DNA of 64,000 bases from a bacterium (GTDB lineage Bacteria; Hinthialibacterota; Hinthialibacteria; OLB16), in the NCBI GenBank assembly GCA_022072055.1, contig JAJVIK010000002.1, positions 388,158 through 452,157 on the forward strand. The letters run 5' to 3'. A program made the translations under genes and the position numbers. The notes below the pieces were generated by a model. It saw only the letters and a list, made by a program, of their open reading frames with translations. It made no database searches and was not told where the DNA came from. Positions 54,581-61,627 of the stretch are shown here, piece after piece. Position 1 is the stretch's first letter; each line of letters starts with the position of its first letter.

Positions 54581-54896
54581 GGGGCAAACGTTCAATCAGG
54601 AAGGCGGCTACGGCTCCGATGATCGCCGCAAGCACACCCCACAAGAGCAAGTAGGGCAGGACCTTTCTGGCAAAGCTCTGCGGCAGCGCCTTCATGTAAG
54701 CCTGGTAAACGAAGTGGATTCCTCCGCTGAGGATCACCAGCGCCAGCAAGTCCCAGGCCGCCTCATGGAAGACCAGGCCCCGGTACATCACATCCGCCAA
54801 GAGGGCGTAAGTCAGAAAAATCGTGGACCACTTGTAGCCGGCATTGACCACCGCCACTGTCCGCTCATCTGTGATCACCGTGGAGGTTCCGCTCAT
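54573..54896 (-). CDS. Small three-helix membrane protein, XRE partner
   Basis: 107 residues, unrecognised family. Three hydrophobic helices are visible: STIFLTYALLADVMY, DLLALVILSGGIHFVY and LLLWGVLAAIIGAVAAFLI. Its start overlaps the stop of the XRE-type regulator gene as ATGA. Small HTH regulators paired with multi-helix membrane proteins are common and often poorly characterised. It may sense envelope state or modulate the regulator. No catalytic motif is present. Confidence 0.75.
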   Translation of the reverse strand: MSGTSTVITDERTVAVVNAGYKWSTIFLTYALLADVMYRGLVFHEAAWDLLALVILSGGIHFVYQAYMKALPQSFARKVLPYLLLWGVLAAIIGAVAAFLIERLPLT

Positions 54897-55111
54897 GGCT
54901 CCTCTCCTTTCAGAAAGAACAGTTCATCCACTCGCTTCCCCAACCGATTGGCGAGCACGAACGCCAGCAACGCCGAAGGACAGTAAAGCCCGGTTTCAAT
55001 CGCGCTGATCGTTTGGCGAGTCACTCCCGCCAGGGTGGCGAGCTGCTCTTGCGAAAGCTCCCTCTCGGCGCGCGCCACTTTCAAGCGATTGCCAAGCGTT
55101 GGGGTCTGCAT
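54893..55111 (-). CDS. XRE-family helix-turn-helix regulator
   Basis: About 72 residues from ATG 55111. The complete Cro/CI-type HTH reads LSQEQLATLAGVTRQTISAI, followed by YCPSALLAFVLANRLGKRVD and ELFFLKGEE. This compact type has little beyond its DNA-binding domain. The frame continues to 55168, but the extra N-terminus is not family-like and would cover the promoter. A promoter and tandem repeats lie at 55140-55204, so autoregulation is likely. It is translationally coupled to the downstream membrane protein gene. Confidence 0.88.
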   Translation of the reverse strand: MQTPTLGNRLKVARAERELSQEQLATLAGVTRQTISAIETGLYCPSALLAFVLANRLGKRVDELFFLKGEEP

Positions 55112-55139
55112 CTGTCCACCACCTTTAGGACTTAGAGTA

Positions 55140-55168
55140 CTGTAAACTGGGCAAGATGTAAAGTTCAA
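55140..55168 (-). promoter_or_regulatory. Sigma-70-like promoter of the XRE/membrane-protein pair
   Basis: On the minus strand TTGAAC (55168-55163), a 17-base spacer and TTACAG (55145-55140) lie about 30 bases before the XRE start. The -35 sits at the edge of a tandem repeat, so a repressor bound there would block RNA polymerase. Confidence 0.5.
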
Positions 55169-55204
55169 CAGTCATGACGACAAGTTAAACAGTCATAACG
55201 TCAA
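55163..55204. repeat. Two tandem 21-bp operator-like repeats
   Basis: Copies at 55163-55183 and 55184-55204 share 18 of 21 bases, with common cores AACAGTCAT and ACG-CAA. A weaker partial copy (GAACCAGTCA) follows at 55207-55216. The 21-bp period equals two helical turns, placing both sites on one DNA face. The likely ligand is the adjacent XRE protein. Confidence 0.65.
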
Positions 55205-55248
55205 ATGAACCAGTCAGATCCGTGCTGGAACGCCTTCGATAGCTGCGA

Positions 55249-56067
55249 CTAAGGCAGGTGAGGCGGAGCGGCGGAGGGGAAGAAGGCCTCGGCGCGCGAG
55301 GCCGCGGCTCGGCCGAATAAATCCTCCGCCCATGAAGGGGTGATGTCCTCCCGGGATTCGTGGGGAACCGGATCATCCGATACATAGGAGAGATTGGCCC
55401 CCGTGCCGGGAGTCAGCGCCAAGGTTCGGTTCTTCTCCGTGCCCACAAGGACCTTCCCCGCCGCAATCTCCACTTGGGTTTCCTCTGGAGAGACACGGAC
55501 GCCGAAGGTGGTCCCCTGGACATGGACAAACCCATGCGGGGTGGTGACCCCAAAGAATCCGGACCCCGGATCGACTCGAACCCAAATCTCTCCGCGCGCG
55601 AGACGGATGCTGTCCGAGGAGGTCAGGGTCACCTCAGTTTCTCTTTGAACAAAAAGGTTGATCCGATCCCGATCCAGCGAGAGGTAACCTTGCCCATCCT
55701 CTCCAGAAGAAATCAGGCTCCCCTTGGCCAGCTCCCGGGAGTTTCGCCCACTTCCTTGCACCACCAGATCGCCCTCTTGGAAGAGGATCGTTCCCGTCAC
55801 ACTCGATTGCTGATACAGGAAGACTGGAATTCCGAGCACACAGGCCGCGACAGCCAAGGCGGGAAGGAGCCACCGCCGCCAGGTCCAGCCGGGTCGAACC
55901 GTCTCCCTTCGGGGAGCGGGTCCCAGACGCCGCAGCGTGGAATCAAAGGAGGCCATGAACCGCTCGCTCGACCGGCAGGAGTCCTCGGCCCAGGCGTCTC
56001 CCACCTCGCGCAGCAGGCGGTCCATGTCCGGATCGGGCTGGAATGTGTCCGTTTGTCCAGGCTTCAT
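55249..56067 (-). CDS. FecR-domain protein, probable anti-sigma or sigma regulator
   Basis: About 272 residues. ATG 56067 overlaps the sigma gene stop by one base (TGATG). A ~75-residue cytoplasmic N-terminus precedes one TM helix (WLLPALAVAACVLGIPVFLY). The periplasmic FecR domain reads INLFVQRETEVTLTSS, RLARGEIWVRVD and VTTPHGFVHVQGTTFGVRV. FecR proteins hold or activate partner ECF sigma factors after envelope signals. No TonB-dependent FecA-type receptor is seen in the window, so the signal source differs from classical iron uptake. The C-terminus (SRAEAFFPSAAPPHLP) is low in structure. Confidence 0.85.
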   Translation of the reverse strand: MKPGQTDTFQPDPDMDRLLREVGDAWAEDSCRSSERFMASFDSTLRRLGPAPRRETVRPGWTWRRWLLPALAVAACVLGIPVFLYQQSSVTGTILFQEGDLVVQGSGRNSRELAKGSLISSGEDGQGYLSLDRDRINLFVQRETEVTLTSSDSIRLARGEIWVRVDPGSGFFGVTTPHGFVHVQGTTFGVRVSPEETQVEIAAGKVLVGTEKNRTLALTPGTGANLSYVSDDPVPHESREDITPSWAEDLFGRAAASRAEAFFPSAAPPHLP

Positions 56068-56651
56068 CAGTGAAACACATCCTCGGGTCGAATGCCTTGC
56101 TCCTCCAAGAGACGTCGCATCTTGGCCAGCGACCTTGTCAAGAAGACCCCCACGCTTCCCATCGGGATGTTCAACACCTCCGATATCTCCTTGACCTGCA
56201 AGTTTCCGAAATATCTGAGAATCAGCATCTCCCGATCTCGGGAAGGAAGCTGCCGCAAGGCGCACTGCAGGTGTCCCCCGACCTGACCTTGGAAAACCTG
56301 ATCCCATTGCTCCGCCTGAACCGGGTCCATGATCTCCAAGAGGGTCTCGCCCTCATCCGAGACTTCACGGGTTCGAGTGGCCTTCTCGGCCGCGCGCAGA
56401 GCCTTTCGTTTCGCCACGGTGAAAAGCCAGGGCCTCAAGCCTTCCGCGGAGCGGACCGTGTCCCGCTGCAAGTATGCCGCGAGGAACACCTCCTGAGCCA
56501 CCTCTTCCGCCATTTCTCGATTCCCCGTGTAGAGCCGTATAAACCCAATCAGCCGCTTGTGAAAGCTCCCGACAATCGCCTTCATGGCCTGGTGGTCGCC
56601 CGCTCGAAAGGCCTCGAAAAGCTTCGGATCCACGGATGCCTGTTCGGCCAT
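56067..56651 (-). CDS. ECF-type RNA polymerase sigma factor
   Basis: About 194 residues from ATG 56651, the usual ECF size; the frame extends to 56978 without family similarity. Region 2 is LFEAFRAGDHQAMKAIV through EMAEEVAQEVFLAAYLQR. Region 4 is LPSRDREMLILRYFGNLQVK with the HTH EISEVLNIPMGSVGVFLTRS. It directs transcription in response to the coupled FecR protein. Possible targets include the divergently oriented multiheme cytochrome gene, 212 bases away. Between them is an AT-rich stretch (56770-56810), and the minus strand there reads GGAACAGCGGATATACAATC, but no certain ECF promoter. Confidence 0.9.
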   Translation of the reverse strand: MAEQASVDPKLFEAFRAGDHQAMKAIVGSFHKRLIGFIRLYTGNREMAEEVAQEVFLAAYLQRDTVRSAEGLRPWLFTVAKRKALRAAEKATRTREVSDEGETLLEIMDPVQAEQWDQVFQGQVGGHLQCALRQLPSRDREMLILRYFGNLQVKEISEVLNIPMGSVGVFLTRSLAKMRRLLEEQGIRPEDVFH

Positions 56652-56862
56652 CGAGTCAGAACGCTTGGAATCCACCTTTGCTTGTAAGTGGTCCGTGGAA
56701 CGACTCTTTTTACACTGCCCTTCAAAAAAATCCGATCCCATGTCCGTGGTGAATAAGCGAACTTCGCGGTGCTGGATGAACGGATTGTATATCCGCTGTT
56801 CCAATATCGACAGCCCGCCTTCCTCCCGCTCGCGGAGGTCGCGAAGCCGGAATGTAAAAAAC

Positions 56863-58584
56863 ATGACGCTCCACCCCACAGACCCAGTGTTACAGGGGCT
56901 GATCGGTCGCCTCCGGAAGAGCGTTCCGGACATGCGGCCTCGATCCGAAGGAATTGGGCATAGGGGGACAGTCACCACTGTGTGGACACCTCATTGGCGA
57001 ACCGCTGAACAAGTCGGGACCAAGCTTCCCGGGAGGGGTCGAGAGTCCGGTGGATGGCGCTTCGCGCTGTCCACGGGGATCTTCTGGCTTGGCGCCATCC
57101 TGGTGGCGATGACTCTGACCGGAACCCTGGTCCTGGTTTCGCTGGATCTCATCCACGGAAATCTCTCTCCACACGAGAGGGCGGCGGTCTACCTGATCGC
57201 GCCGGTCCTCCTGGGGGCGGGCGTCTCGCTCCTGGCGCTATTGCGAGCCGCGCGGTTGCTCAAACGCACGGGCGGGCCGGGGAAGCGGGGCCTACCTCGG
57301 GTGACCATTGACCTGGGGAACCGAAAGCACGCCAAGACCTTGGCGCTTTCCGGGCTCGGCGGGGCCTTCCTGATAGGCCTTGTCAGCCTCGGTGGTTACC
57401 AGTCTTACCATTTCACCGAATCCACGGAGTTCTGTGGAATAGTCTGCCACGAGGTCATGAATCCCCACTTTGTGACCCACCAGAACTCAGCGCACGCCGA
57501 GGTCGGCTGCGTGGAGTGTCATGTGGGAGATGGCGCGGAGTGGTATCTCCGCACCAAGCTGAACGGGCTTCAGGAGGTGCGAGCGTATCTGACCGGATCC
57601 TACGAGCTCCCCATCAAGTCCCCGCTCCGCAACCTTCGTCCACCCAGGGACACCTGCGAAAAGTGCCATTGGCCGGAGAAATTCATCGGGAACTCCGAGA
57701 AGACGATCACCCATTTCAGCCGGGAGGAAACCAGCGCGCCCTATTCGATCCGGTTGCTTCTTAAAGTGGGAGGGGGAGAACACGGCGCCTCGCGCGGAAT
57801 TCACTGGCATGTGAGCGGTGGTAATAAGGTGGAATACATCGCCGCCGATGAAACCCGCCGCGAAATCCCTTGGGTCAAGGTCACCGATAGCGCGGGCCGG
57901 GTCACGGTCTACCGTTCGACCCAGACGGATTCAGGTGGTTCCCTTCACGAGTCTCGGGAGATGGACTGTGTGGATTGCCACAACCGCCCCACGCATGCCT
58001 TTGAGGACCCCGATAGCGCGGTGAACGAGGCGCTCCGCGAGCGATCCATCGATCCCGCCCTTCCAGACATCAAGGATGTCGCCATGGCTCTGCTCGAAGA
58101 GGCGCACGGCTCCACCCCAGAGGCGATGAAGGCCATCGAAGGGCGAATCCGGGAGCGCTACTCCACGGCAGAGCTCCCGGAAGCGGCAACCCGCGAAACC
58201 GCCATCGCGGGCGCGATCACGGCCCTCCAGAAGATTTACGCGAGGAATTTCTTCCCGGAGGGCCGTGTCGATTGGAGCACCCACCCGGATTTCATCGGGC
58301 ATTTTCGCTGGGATGGCTGCTTTCGCTGCCATGATGGCGAGCATGTTTCCGAGGACGGGCGAACCATCAGCAACGATTGCAGCACCTGCCATCTGATCGT
58401 CGGACAGGGAGAAGGCCTCGGGGAGCTCTCGGAACTCCCGTACCAAGTCCAGGAGTTCATCCATCCCCCGGATGGGGAACCGATGGAGGCGGGCACGCGA
58501 TGCGTGGAGTGCCACGGCGCCCCCCCGGCCACCGAATACTCCCCGGAGAGAAACCAGGCCGGGGTGATCGCCGCGGCGGATTAA
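56863..58584 (+). CDS. NapC/NrfH-like membrane multiheme cytochrome c (seven heme sites)
   Basis: About 573 residues if started at ATG 56863; the start is uncertain and could be later (56932 or GTG 56979). Three helices are visible: FWLGAILVAMTLTGTLVLVS, YLIAPVLLGAGVSLLALL and ALSGLGGAFLIGLVSLGGY. Heme motifs in order are CGIVCH (CX3CH), CVECH, CEKCH, CVDCH, CFRCH, CSTCH and CVECH. The segment CGIVCHEVMNPHFVTHQNSA is typical of NapC/NrfH-related quinol-oxidising cytochromes. It probably takes electrons from the quinone pool to periplasmic acceptors. It is divergent from the ECF/FecR pair and followed by a mono-heme secreted protein gene. Confidence 0.88.
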   Translation: MTLHPTDPVLQGLIGRLRKSVPDMRPRSEGIGHRGTVTTVWTPHWRTAEQVGTKLPGRGRESGGWRFALSTGIFWLGAILVAMTLTGTLVLVSLDLIHGNLSPHERAAVYLIAPVLLGAGVSLLALLRAARLLKRTGGPGKRGLPRVTIDLGNRKHAKTLALSGLGGAFLIGLVSLGGYQSYHFTESTEFCGIVCHEVMNPHFVTHQNSAHAEVGCVECHVGDGAEWYLRTKLNGLQEVRAYLTGSYELPIKSPLRNLRPPRDTCEKCHWPEKFIGNSEKTITHFSREETSAPYSIRLLLKVGGGEHGASRGIHWHVSGGNKVEYIAADETRREIPWVKVTDSAGRVTVYRSTQTDSGGSLHESREMDCVDCHNRPTHAFEDPDSAVNEALRERSIDPALPDIKDVAMALLEEAHGSTPEAMKAIEGRIRERYSTAELPEAATRETAIAGAITALQKIYARNFFPEGRVDWSTHPDFIGHFRWDGCFRCHDGEHVSEDGRTISNDCSTCHLIVGQGEGLGELSELPYQVQEFIHPPDGEPMEAGTRCVECHGAPPATEYSPERNQAGVIAAAD

Positions 58585-58675
58585 TTCTCAAGTCCGCTCC
58601 CAGGAGGGTGTAAAAAAAATGAAGCCGCCCGGCACATACAAGAAACACACCCCGGTGTGAGAGATCCAATTGATG

Positions 58676-58698
58676 GGTGGGAGGCGCCGCCTCCCACC
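58676..58698 (+). terminator. Stem-loop between cytochrome and secreted protein genes
   Basis: GGTGGGAGG (58676-58684) pairs perfectly with CCTCCCACC (58690-58698) across a 5-base loop; the next bases are GTTTGTC. It may terminate the cytochrome transcript or act in the leader of the next gene, whose GTG lies 25 bases downstream. Confidence 0.5.
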
Positions 58699-58722
58699 GT
58701 TTGTCGCCGAAGGAGGATTTCC

Positions 58723-60654
58723 GTGTCATCGTTCCGCCATTTCCACCTTAATTGCACCCTGTTGGCCTGTCTGCTCATGGCGATTACGCCGGGAATCTCA
58801 ACGGCCAAACCGGAGTTTGTCTCTCTAATCCCGAATTCGAACACCTTCTCGTGCTTCACCTGCCACACCACGAGTATTCCGGCGCGCAACCCTTTTGGGT
58901 CCGATTTCGCGGGGAATGGAAAGGTCTGGTCCGCCGCGCTCGCGACCCGCGACTCGGACCGTGATGGCCGGACCAACGGACAGGAACTCCTCGATCCAAA
59001 TGGGTCATGGACTGTTGGCCAGCCCAATCCAGGCAACCCGGCGGATGTGACCAACCCGGGGGTTGCCGATCTCTTCCCCACGGCGACTCCCACAAACACC
59101 ACGGTTCCGCCCACCGCGTCTCAGACTCCAACCCAGGCGCCTCCTTCGCCCACGCCCACCTTCACCGCGACTGTAACCGAAACCAACACCCAGGGGGCCA
59201 CCTCCACTCCAACCGAAACCCCCTTGGTCTCCTTCACCCCCACCGCGACTGTCAGGGAGGCCACGGAGACCGCCTCCCCCACGCCCACTTGGACTGAAAC
59301 TCCCACCGACTCACCAGAGCCGACACCCACGGAAACCCTCCAGGAGATCCCCAGCCCCACCGCGACCGACACCGGGGTCGTTGGACCGACTCCAACCTTT
59401 GACGGCTCCTGCTCCGAGATTGAGGTGACGGGAGGCATCGCCTCCATCGATCCCCTCGCGCAAACCCTCACAGTCCTCGGGTATCTCGTCCAGGTCTCCC
59501 CCGAAACCGAAATCCGGAGGGAAGCCGAGGATGACGGGAAGAGCGATGAGGGTGACGACGACGATGATGACGGCGATGATGACGGCGACGATGACGACGG
59601 CGGCCATGACGGAGATGATGATGACGATGATGACGGTGACAATGGAAATGGAGGAAACGATGACGGCGCGGGGCTGACCTTCGAGGATCTCCTGGTCGGG
59701 GATGTTGTGGAAGTGGAAGGCTTGCGCTGCGGAGACACGATCCAGGCCCGCGAGATCAAGGTCAAGGGCCACAGGGATCGCGAACACGAGTGTGACCGGG
59801 AGCTGCATGGCGCCATCTCGGAAATCTTCGGAGCCAGTCGCTCCCTGGTTGTGGGGATGGTCCTGTTCCGGACTGATGATCGGACTCAAATCGTGGACCG
59901 TGAGGGCAATCCCATCGGCTTCGAGAGACTCGCAATCGGAGATTGGGTGGAGATCGAATACTGCGAAAGCGAGACGGGCGTTCCGCTCGCCTCCAAGATC
60001 AAGCGGGAGGAGCGTGACCACCGGGAGCGTCGCGTGAGAATCGAAGGGCGCATCCAGCAGATCGATCCGCTCGGTCCGACTCTCACCGTGCGGGACACCC
60101 TGATCCGCGCGGGCGGAGCCACCCTTCTGGGCGACCACGACCAACCCCTCGCCTTCGGGGACCTGGAAGTCGGCGACCTGGTCAAGGTTGAGGGGTACTA
60201 CGATCAACTCGGCGAGATTCAGGCCGCCCGGATCCGGCGAAAGAGCGAGCAATCCGAGGACTGCGAGACCGAAATCCGCGGCTATATCAACGCGATTTTC
60301 GATTCCACCAGGACCCTCGTGGTCGGGGTGACGGAAATCCAGGTCAACGACCAGACTCGGATCGAGGATGATCGAGTCGAGGCCGAGATTCAGTTCGCGG
60401 ACCTTGCCGTGGGGCTGGCGGTGAAGGTGGTCTTCTGCGCCTCAACCGGGCAGCCGGTCGCCACGAAGATCGAGGTCAAGCGGCCCGGCGACGTGGACCT
60501 GGATGATGATGGGGAGGTCCACGGTTCCGACCTGGTTCGGTTCATCGAACACAGCGAGGATGAGGGGGTGAGCCTCGATCTCGATGGCGACGACCGGACC
60601 ACCAGCCAGGACCTGTTCCTGCTCTCGACCGGCTGGCGGGAGCCCATGAACTAA
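58723..60654 (+). CDS. Secreted mono-heme temptin-like protein with DUF5666 repeats and dockerin-like tail
   Basis: About 643 residues. GTG 58723 follows AAGGAGG. After a signal peptide (TLLACLLMAITPGISTA), a temptin-like domain holds one CFTCH and DSDRDGRTNGQELLDP. A Pro/Thr linker (~110-225) follows. Three DUF5666-like beta-barrel repeats come next, each with a 'VGDxVxVEG' core (LLVGDVVEVEG, LAIGDWVEIEY, LEVGDLVKVEG), plus a fourth, weaker one. The first contains an Asp-rich insert. The C-terminus has paired EF-like loops (DVDLDDDGEVHGSDL and LDLDGDDRTTSQDLF) like type I dockerins. It likely binds calcium and sits on the cell surface or a scaffold. One heme and the cytochrome neighbour suggest a role in electron transfer, unproven. 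Confidence 0.75.
   Translation: MSSFRHFHLNCTLLACLLMAITPGISTAKPEFVSLIPNSNTFSCFTCHTTSIPARNPFGSDFAGNGKVWSAALATRDSDRDGRTNGQELLDPNGSWTVGQPNPGNPADVTNPGVADLFPTATPTNTTVPPTASQTPTQAPPSPTPTFTATVTETNTQGATSTPTETPLVSFTPTATVREATETASPTPTWTETPTDSPEPTPTETLQEIPSPTATDTGVVGPTPTFDGSCSEIEVTGGIASIDPLAQTLTVLGYLVQVSPETEIRREAEDDGKSDEGDDDDDDGDDDGDDDDGGHDGDDDDDDDGDNGNGGNDDGAGLTFEDLLVGDVVEVEGLRCGDTIQAREIKVKGHRDREHECDRELHGAISEIFGASRSLVVGMVLFRTDDRTQIVDREGNPIGFERLAIGDWVEIEYCESETGVPLASKIKREERDHRERRVRIEGRIQQIDPLGPTLTVRDTLIRAGGATLLGDHDQPLAFGDLEVGDLVKVEGYYDQLGEIQAARIRRKSEQSEDCETEIRGYINAIFDSTRTLVVGVTEIQVNDQTRIEDDRVEAEIQFADLAVGLAVKVVFCASTGQPVATKIEVKRPGDVDLDDDGEVHGSDLVRFIEHSEDEGVSLDLDGDDRTTSQDLFLLSTGWREPMN
59085..59400 (+). repeat. 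Low-complexity Thr/Pro/Ser linker coding region
   Basis: Imperfect repeats of codons for Pro-Thr-Pro-Thr type units inside the secreted protein gene (for example PTPTFTATVTET). Such linkers separate domains in exported proteins and are often glycosylated. Confidence 0.7.
59536..59660 (+). repeat. Asp-codon-rich simple repeat (GAT/GAC)
   Basis: A run of GAC/GAT codons with Gly interruptions inserted in the first DUF5666-like repeat. Probably a calcium-binding or flexible acidic loop; slippage-prone. Confidence 0.7.
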
Positions 60655-60668
60655 CTCTTTTGGTCTCT

Positions 60669-60707
60669 GTTCGGCACGGTTGGAAGCTTGGCTCCACCGT
60701 GCCGAAC
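60669..60707. terminator. Perfect 12-bp stem-loop between convergent genes
   Basis: GTTCGGCACGGT (60669-60680) pairs with ACCGTGCCGAAC (60696-60707) over a 15-base loop. It sits between the convergent secreted-protein and DUF1080 genes and could end both transcripts. Flanking T-runs are weak. Confidence 0.65.
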
Positions 60708-60732
60708 GAGCTATATCCCTCCCCGAGAGCGG

Positions 60733-61401
60733 TTATTTGATCTCGCGGATCTTCAGGCTCCTCCAGGCCACTTCATACGGACCGGTTCCCTTGCCGATGC
60801 CGTGGACCTGCAGCCCGATGAAGCCCTTGGGGTGGGACTTGAACTTCTCCTCGTGGGTCAGATCGGAAATCTGAGCACCGTTGATCCACACCTTGATGTT
60901 CGGACCGACCGCGAGCACGCGGTAATCGTTCCATTCTCCATCCTTGAAATGCTTGTGAGGCTTGAGCTTGCTTTCCGGGGTCATCCATCCCCCAGCCGCT
61001 TCGCCATAGATGTAGCCCGCTTCGGCCCCATTTTCTCCGCTCGCCTCGATCTCGACCTGGGGACCGTTGACCCGTCCCTCCGGGGTTCCGCCCTCGGACT
61101 GCGAACGGATTTGCACCCCCGAATTGAGCGCGTTATCCACCTTGACCTGGAACTTCAGCTCGAAATCGCCATAGAGTTTGTCGGTGCAAAGAAATGAATT
61201 CGGGCTTCCCTCAGTGGTTTTTCCGACGATCGAGTCCCCCTCCACGCGATAGGTGGCGGTTCCATTGCGTTGGGTCCAGCCATCCAGGTTCTTACCGTTA
61301 AAGAGGTCAGTCCAGCCGGCCTCGTCCGCGGCCGGGATCGCGCCTCCCATGGCAAGGAGCAGGCACGCGAAAAACAGGGTCTTCCAAGTGGTTCGAGTCA
61401 T
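60733..61401 (-). CDS. DUF1080 (3-keto-disaccharide hydrolase-type) secreted protein
   Basis: 222 residues. ATG 61401 follows GGAGGTGA. The signal peptide is LFFACLLLAMGGAIPAADE. The concanavalin-like DUF1080 fold shows WTDLFNGKNLDGWTQRNG, FLCTDKLYGDFELKFQVKV, NSGVQIRSQSE, PQVEIEASGE and the WNDYRVLAVG segment, all conserved. The family includes 3-keto-glycoside hydrolases acting in the periplasm and is expanded in PVC-type bacteria. It is convergent with the secreted DUF5666 protein. In this glycan-rich window a role in oxidised-sugar turnover is plausible. Confidence 0.9.
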   Translation of the reverse strand: MTRTTWKTLFFACLLLAMGGAIPAADEAGWTDLFNGKNLDGWTQRNGTATYRVEGDSIVGKTTEGSPNSFLCTDKLYGDFELKFQVKVDNALNSGVQIRSQSEGGTPEGRVNGPQVEIEASGENGAEAGYIYGEAAGGWMTPESKLKPHKHFKDGEWNDYRVLAVGPNIKVWINGAQISDLTHEEKFKSHPKGFIGLQVHGIGKGTGPYEVAWRSLKIREIK

Positions 61402-61627
61402 TTTGGTATCACCTCCAGGAGTGGGTGGAAGTTACCACATTGCGTGGATTGCGCGCAACGCGCGTGATTCGAGCCTTCTCGGCCTCTCGAAGTTTCATTC
61501 CCGACCGCCGGTGGGAATCCATGGTGGTTCCATCGAGACTCCGATCCGAGATTCACCCTCCGTCGGAAATCACCGCTGGTTCGGCGACAGCCCTCAACGC
61601 ACAGCACTCTTGACTTCCTTACGGGAC
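61402..61627. other. Intergenic region, no gene seen
   Basis: About 225 bases upstream of both the DUF1080 gene and the Rhs remnant. It presumably holds the DUF1080 promoter. An open frame crosses it but carries no recognisable protein. If the Rhs remnant is untranslated up to 61830, the gene-free stretch is about 430 bases. Confidence 0.4.

Noticed and set aside
59121..59816. Minus-strand frame rich in Ser and Val opposite the linker of the secreted protein
   Set aside because: It is the antisense of Thr/Pro and Asp repeats; simple-sequence artefact.
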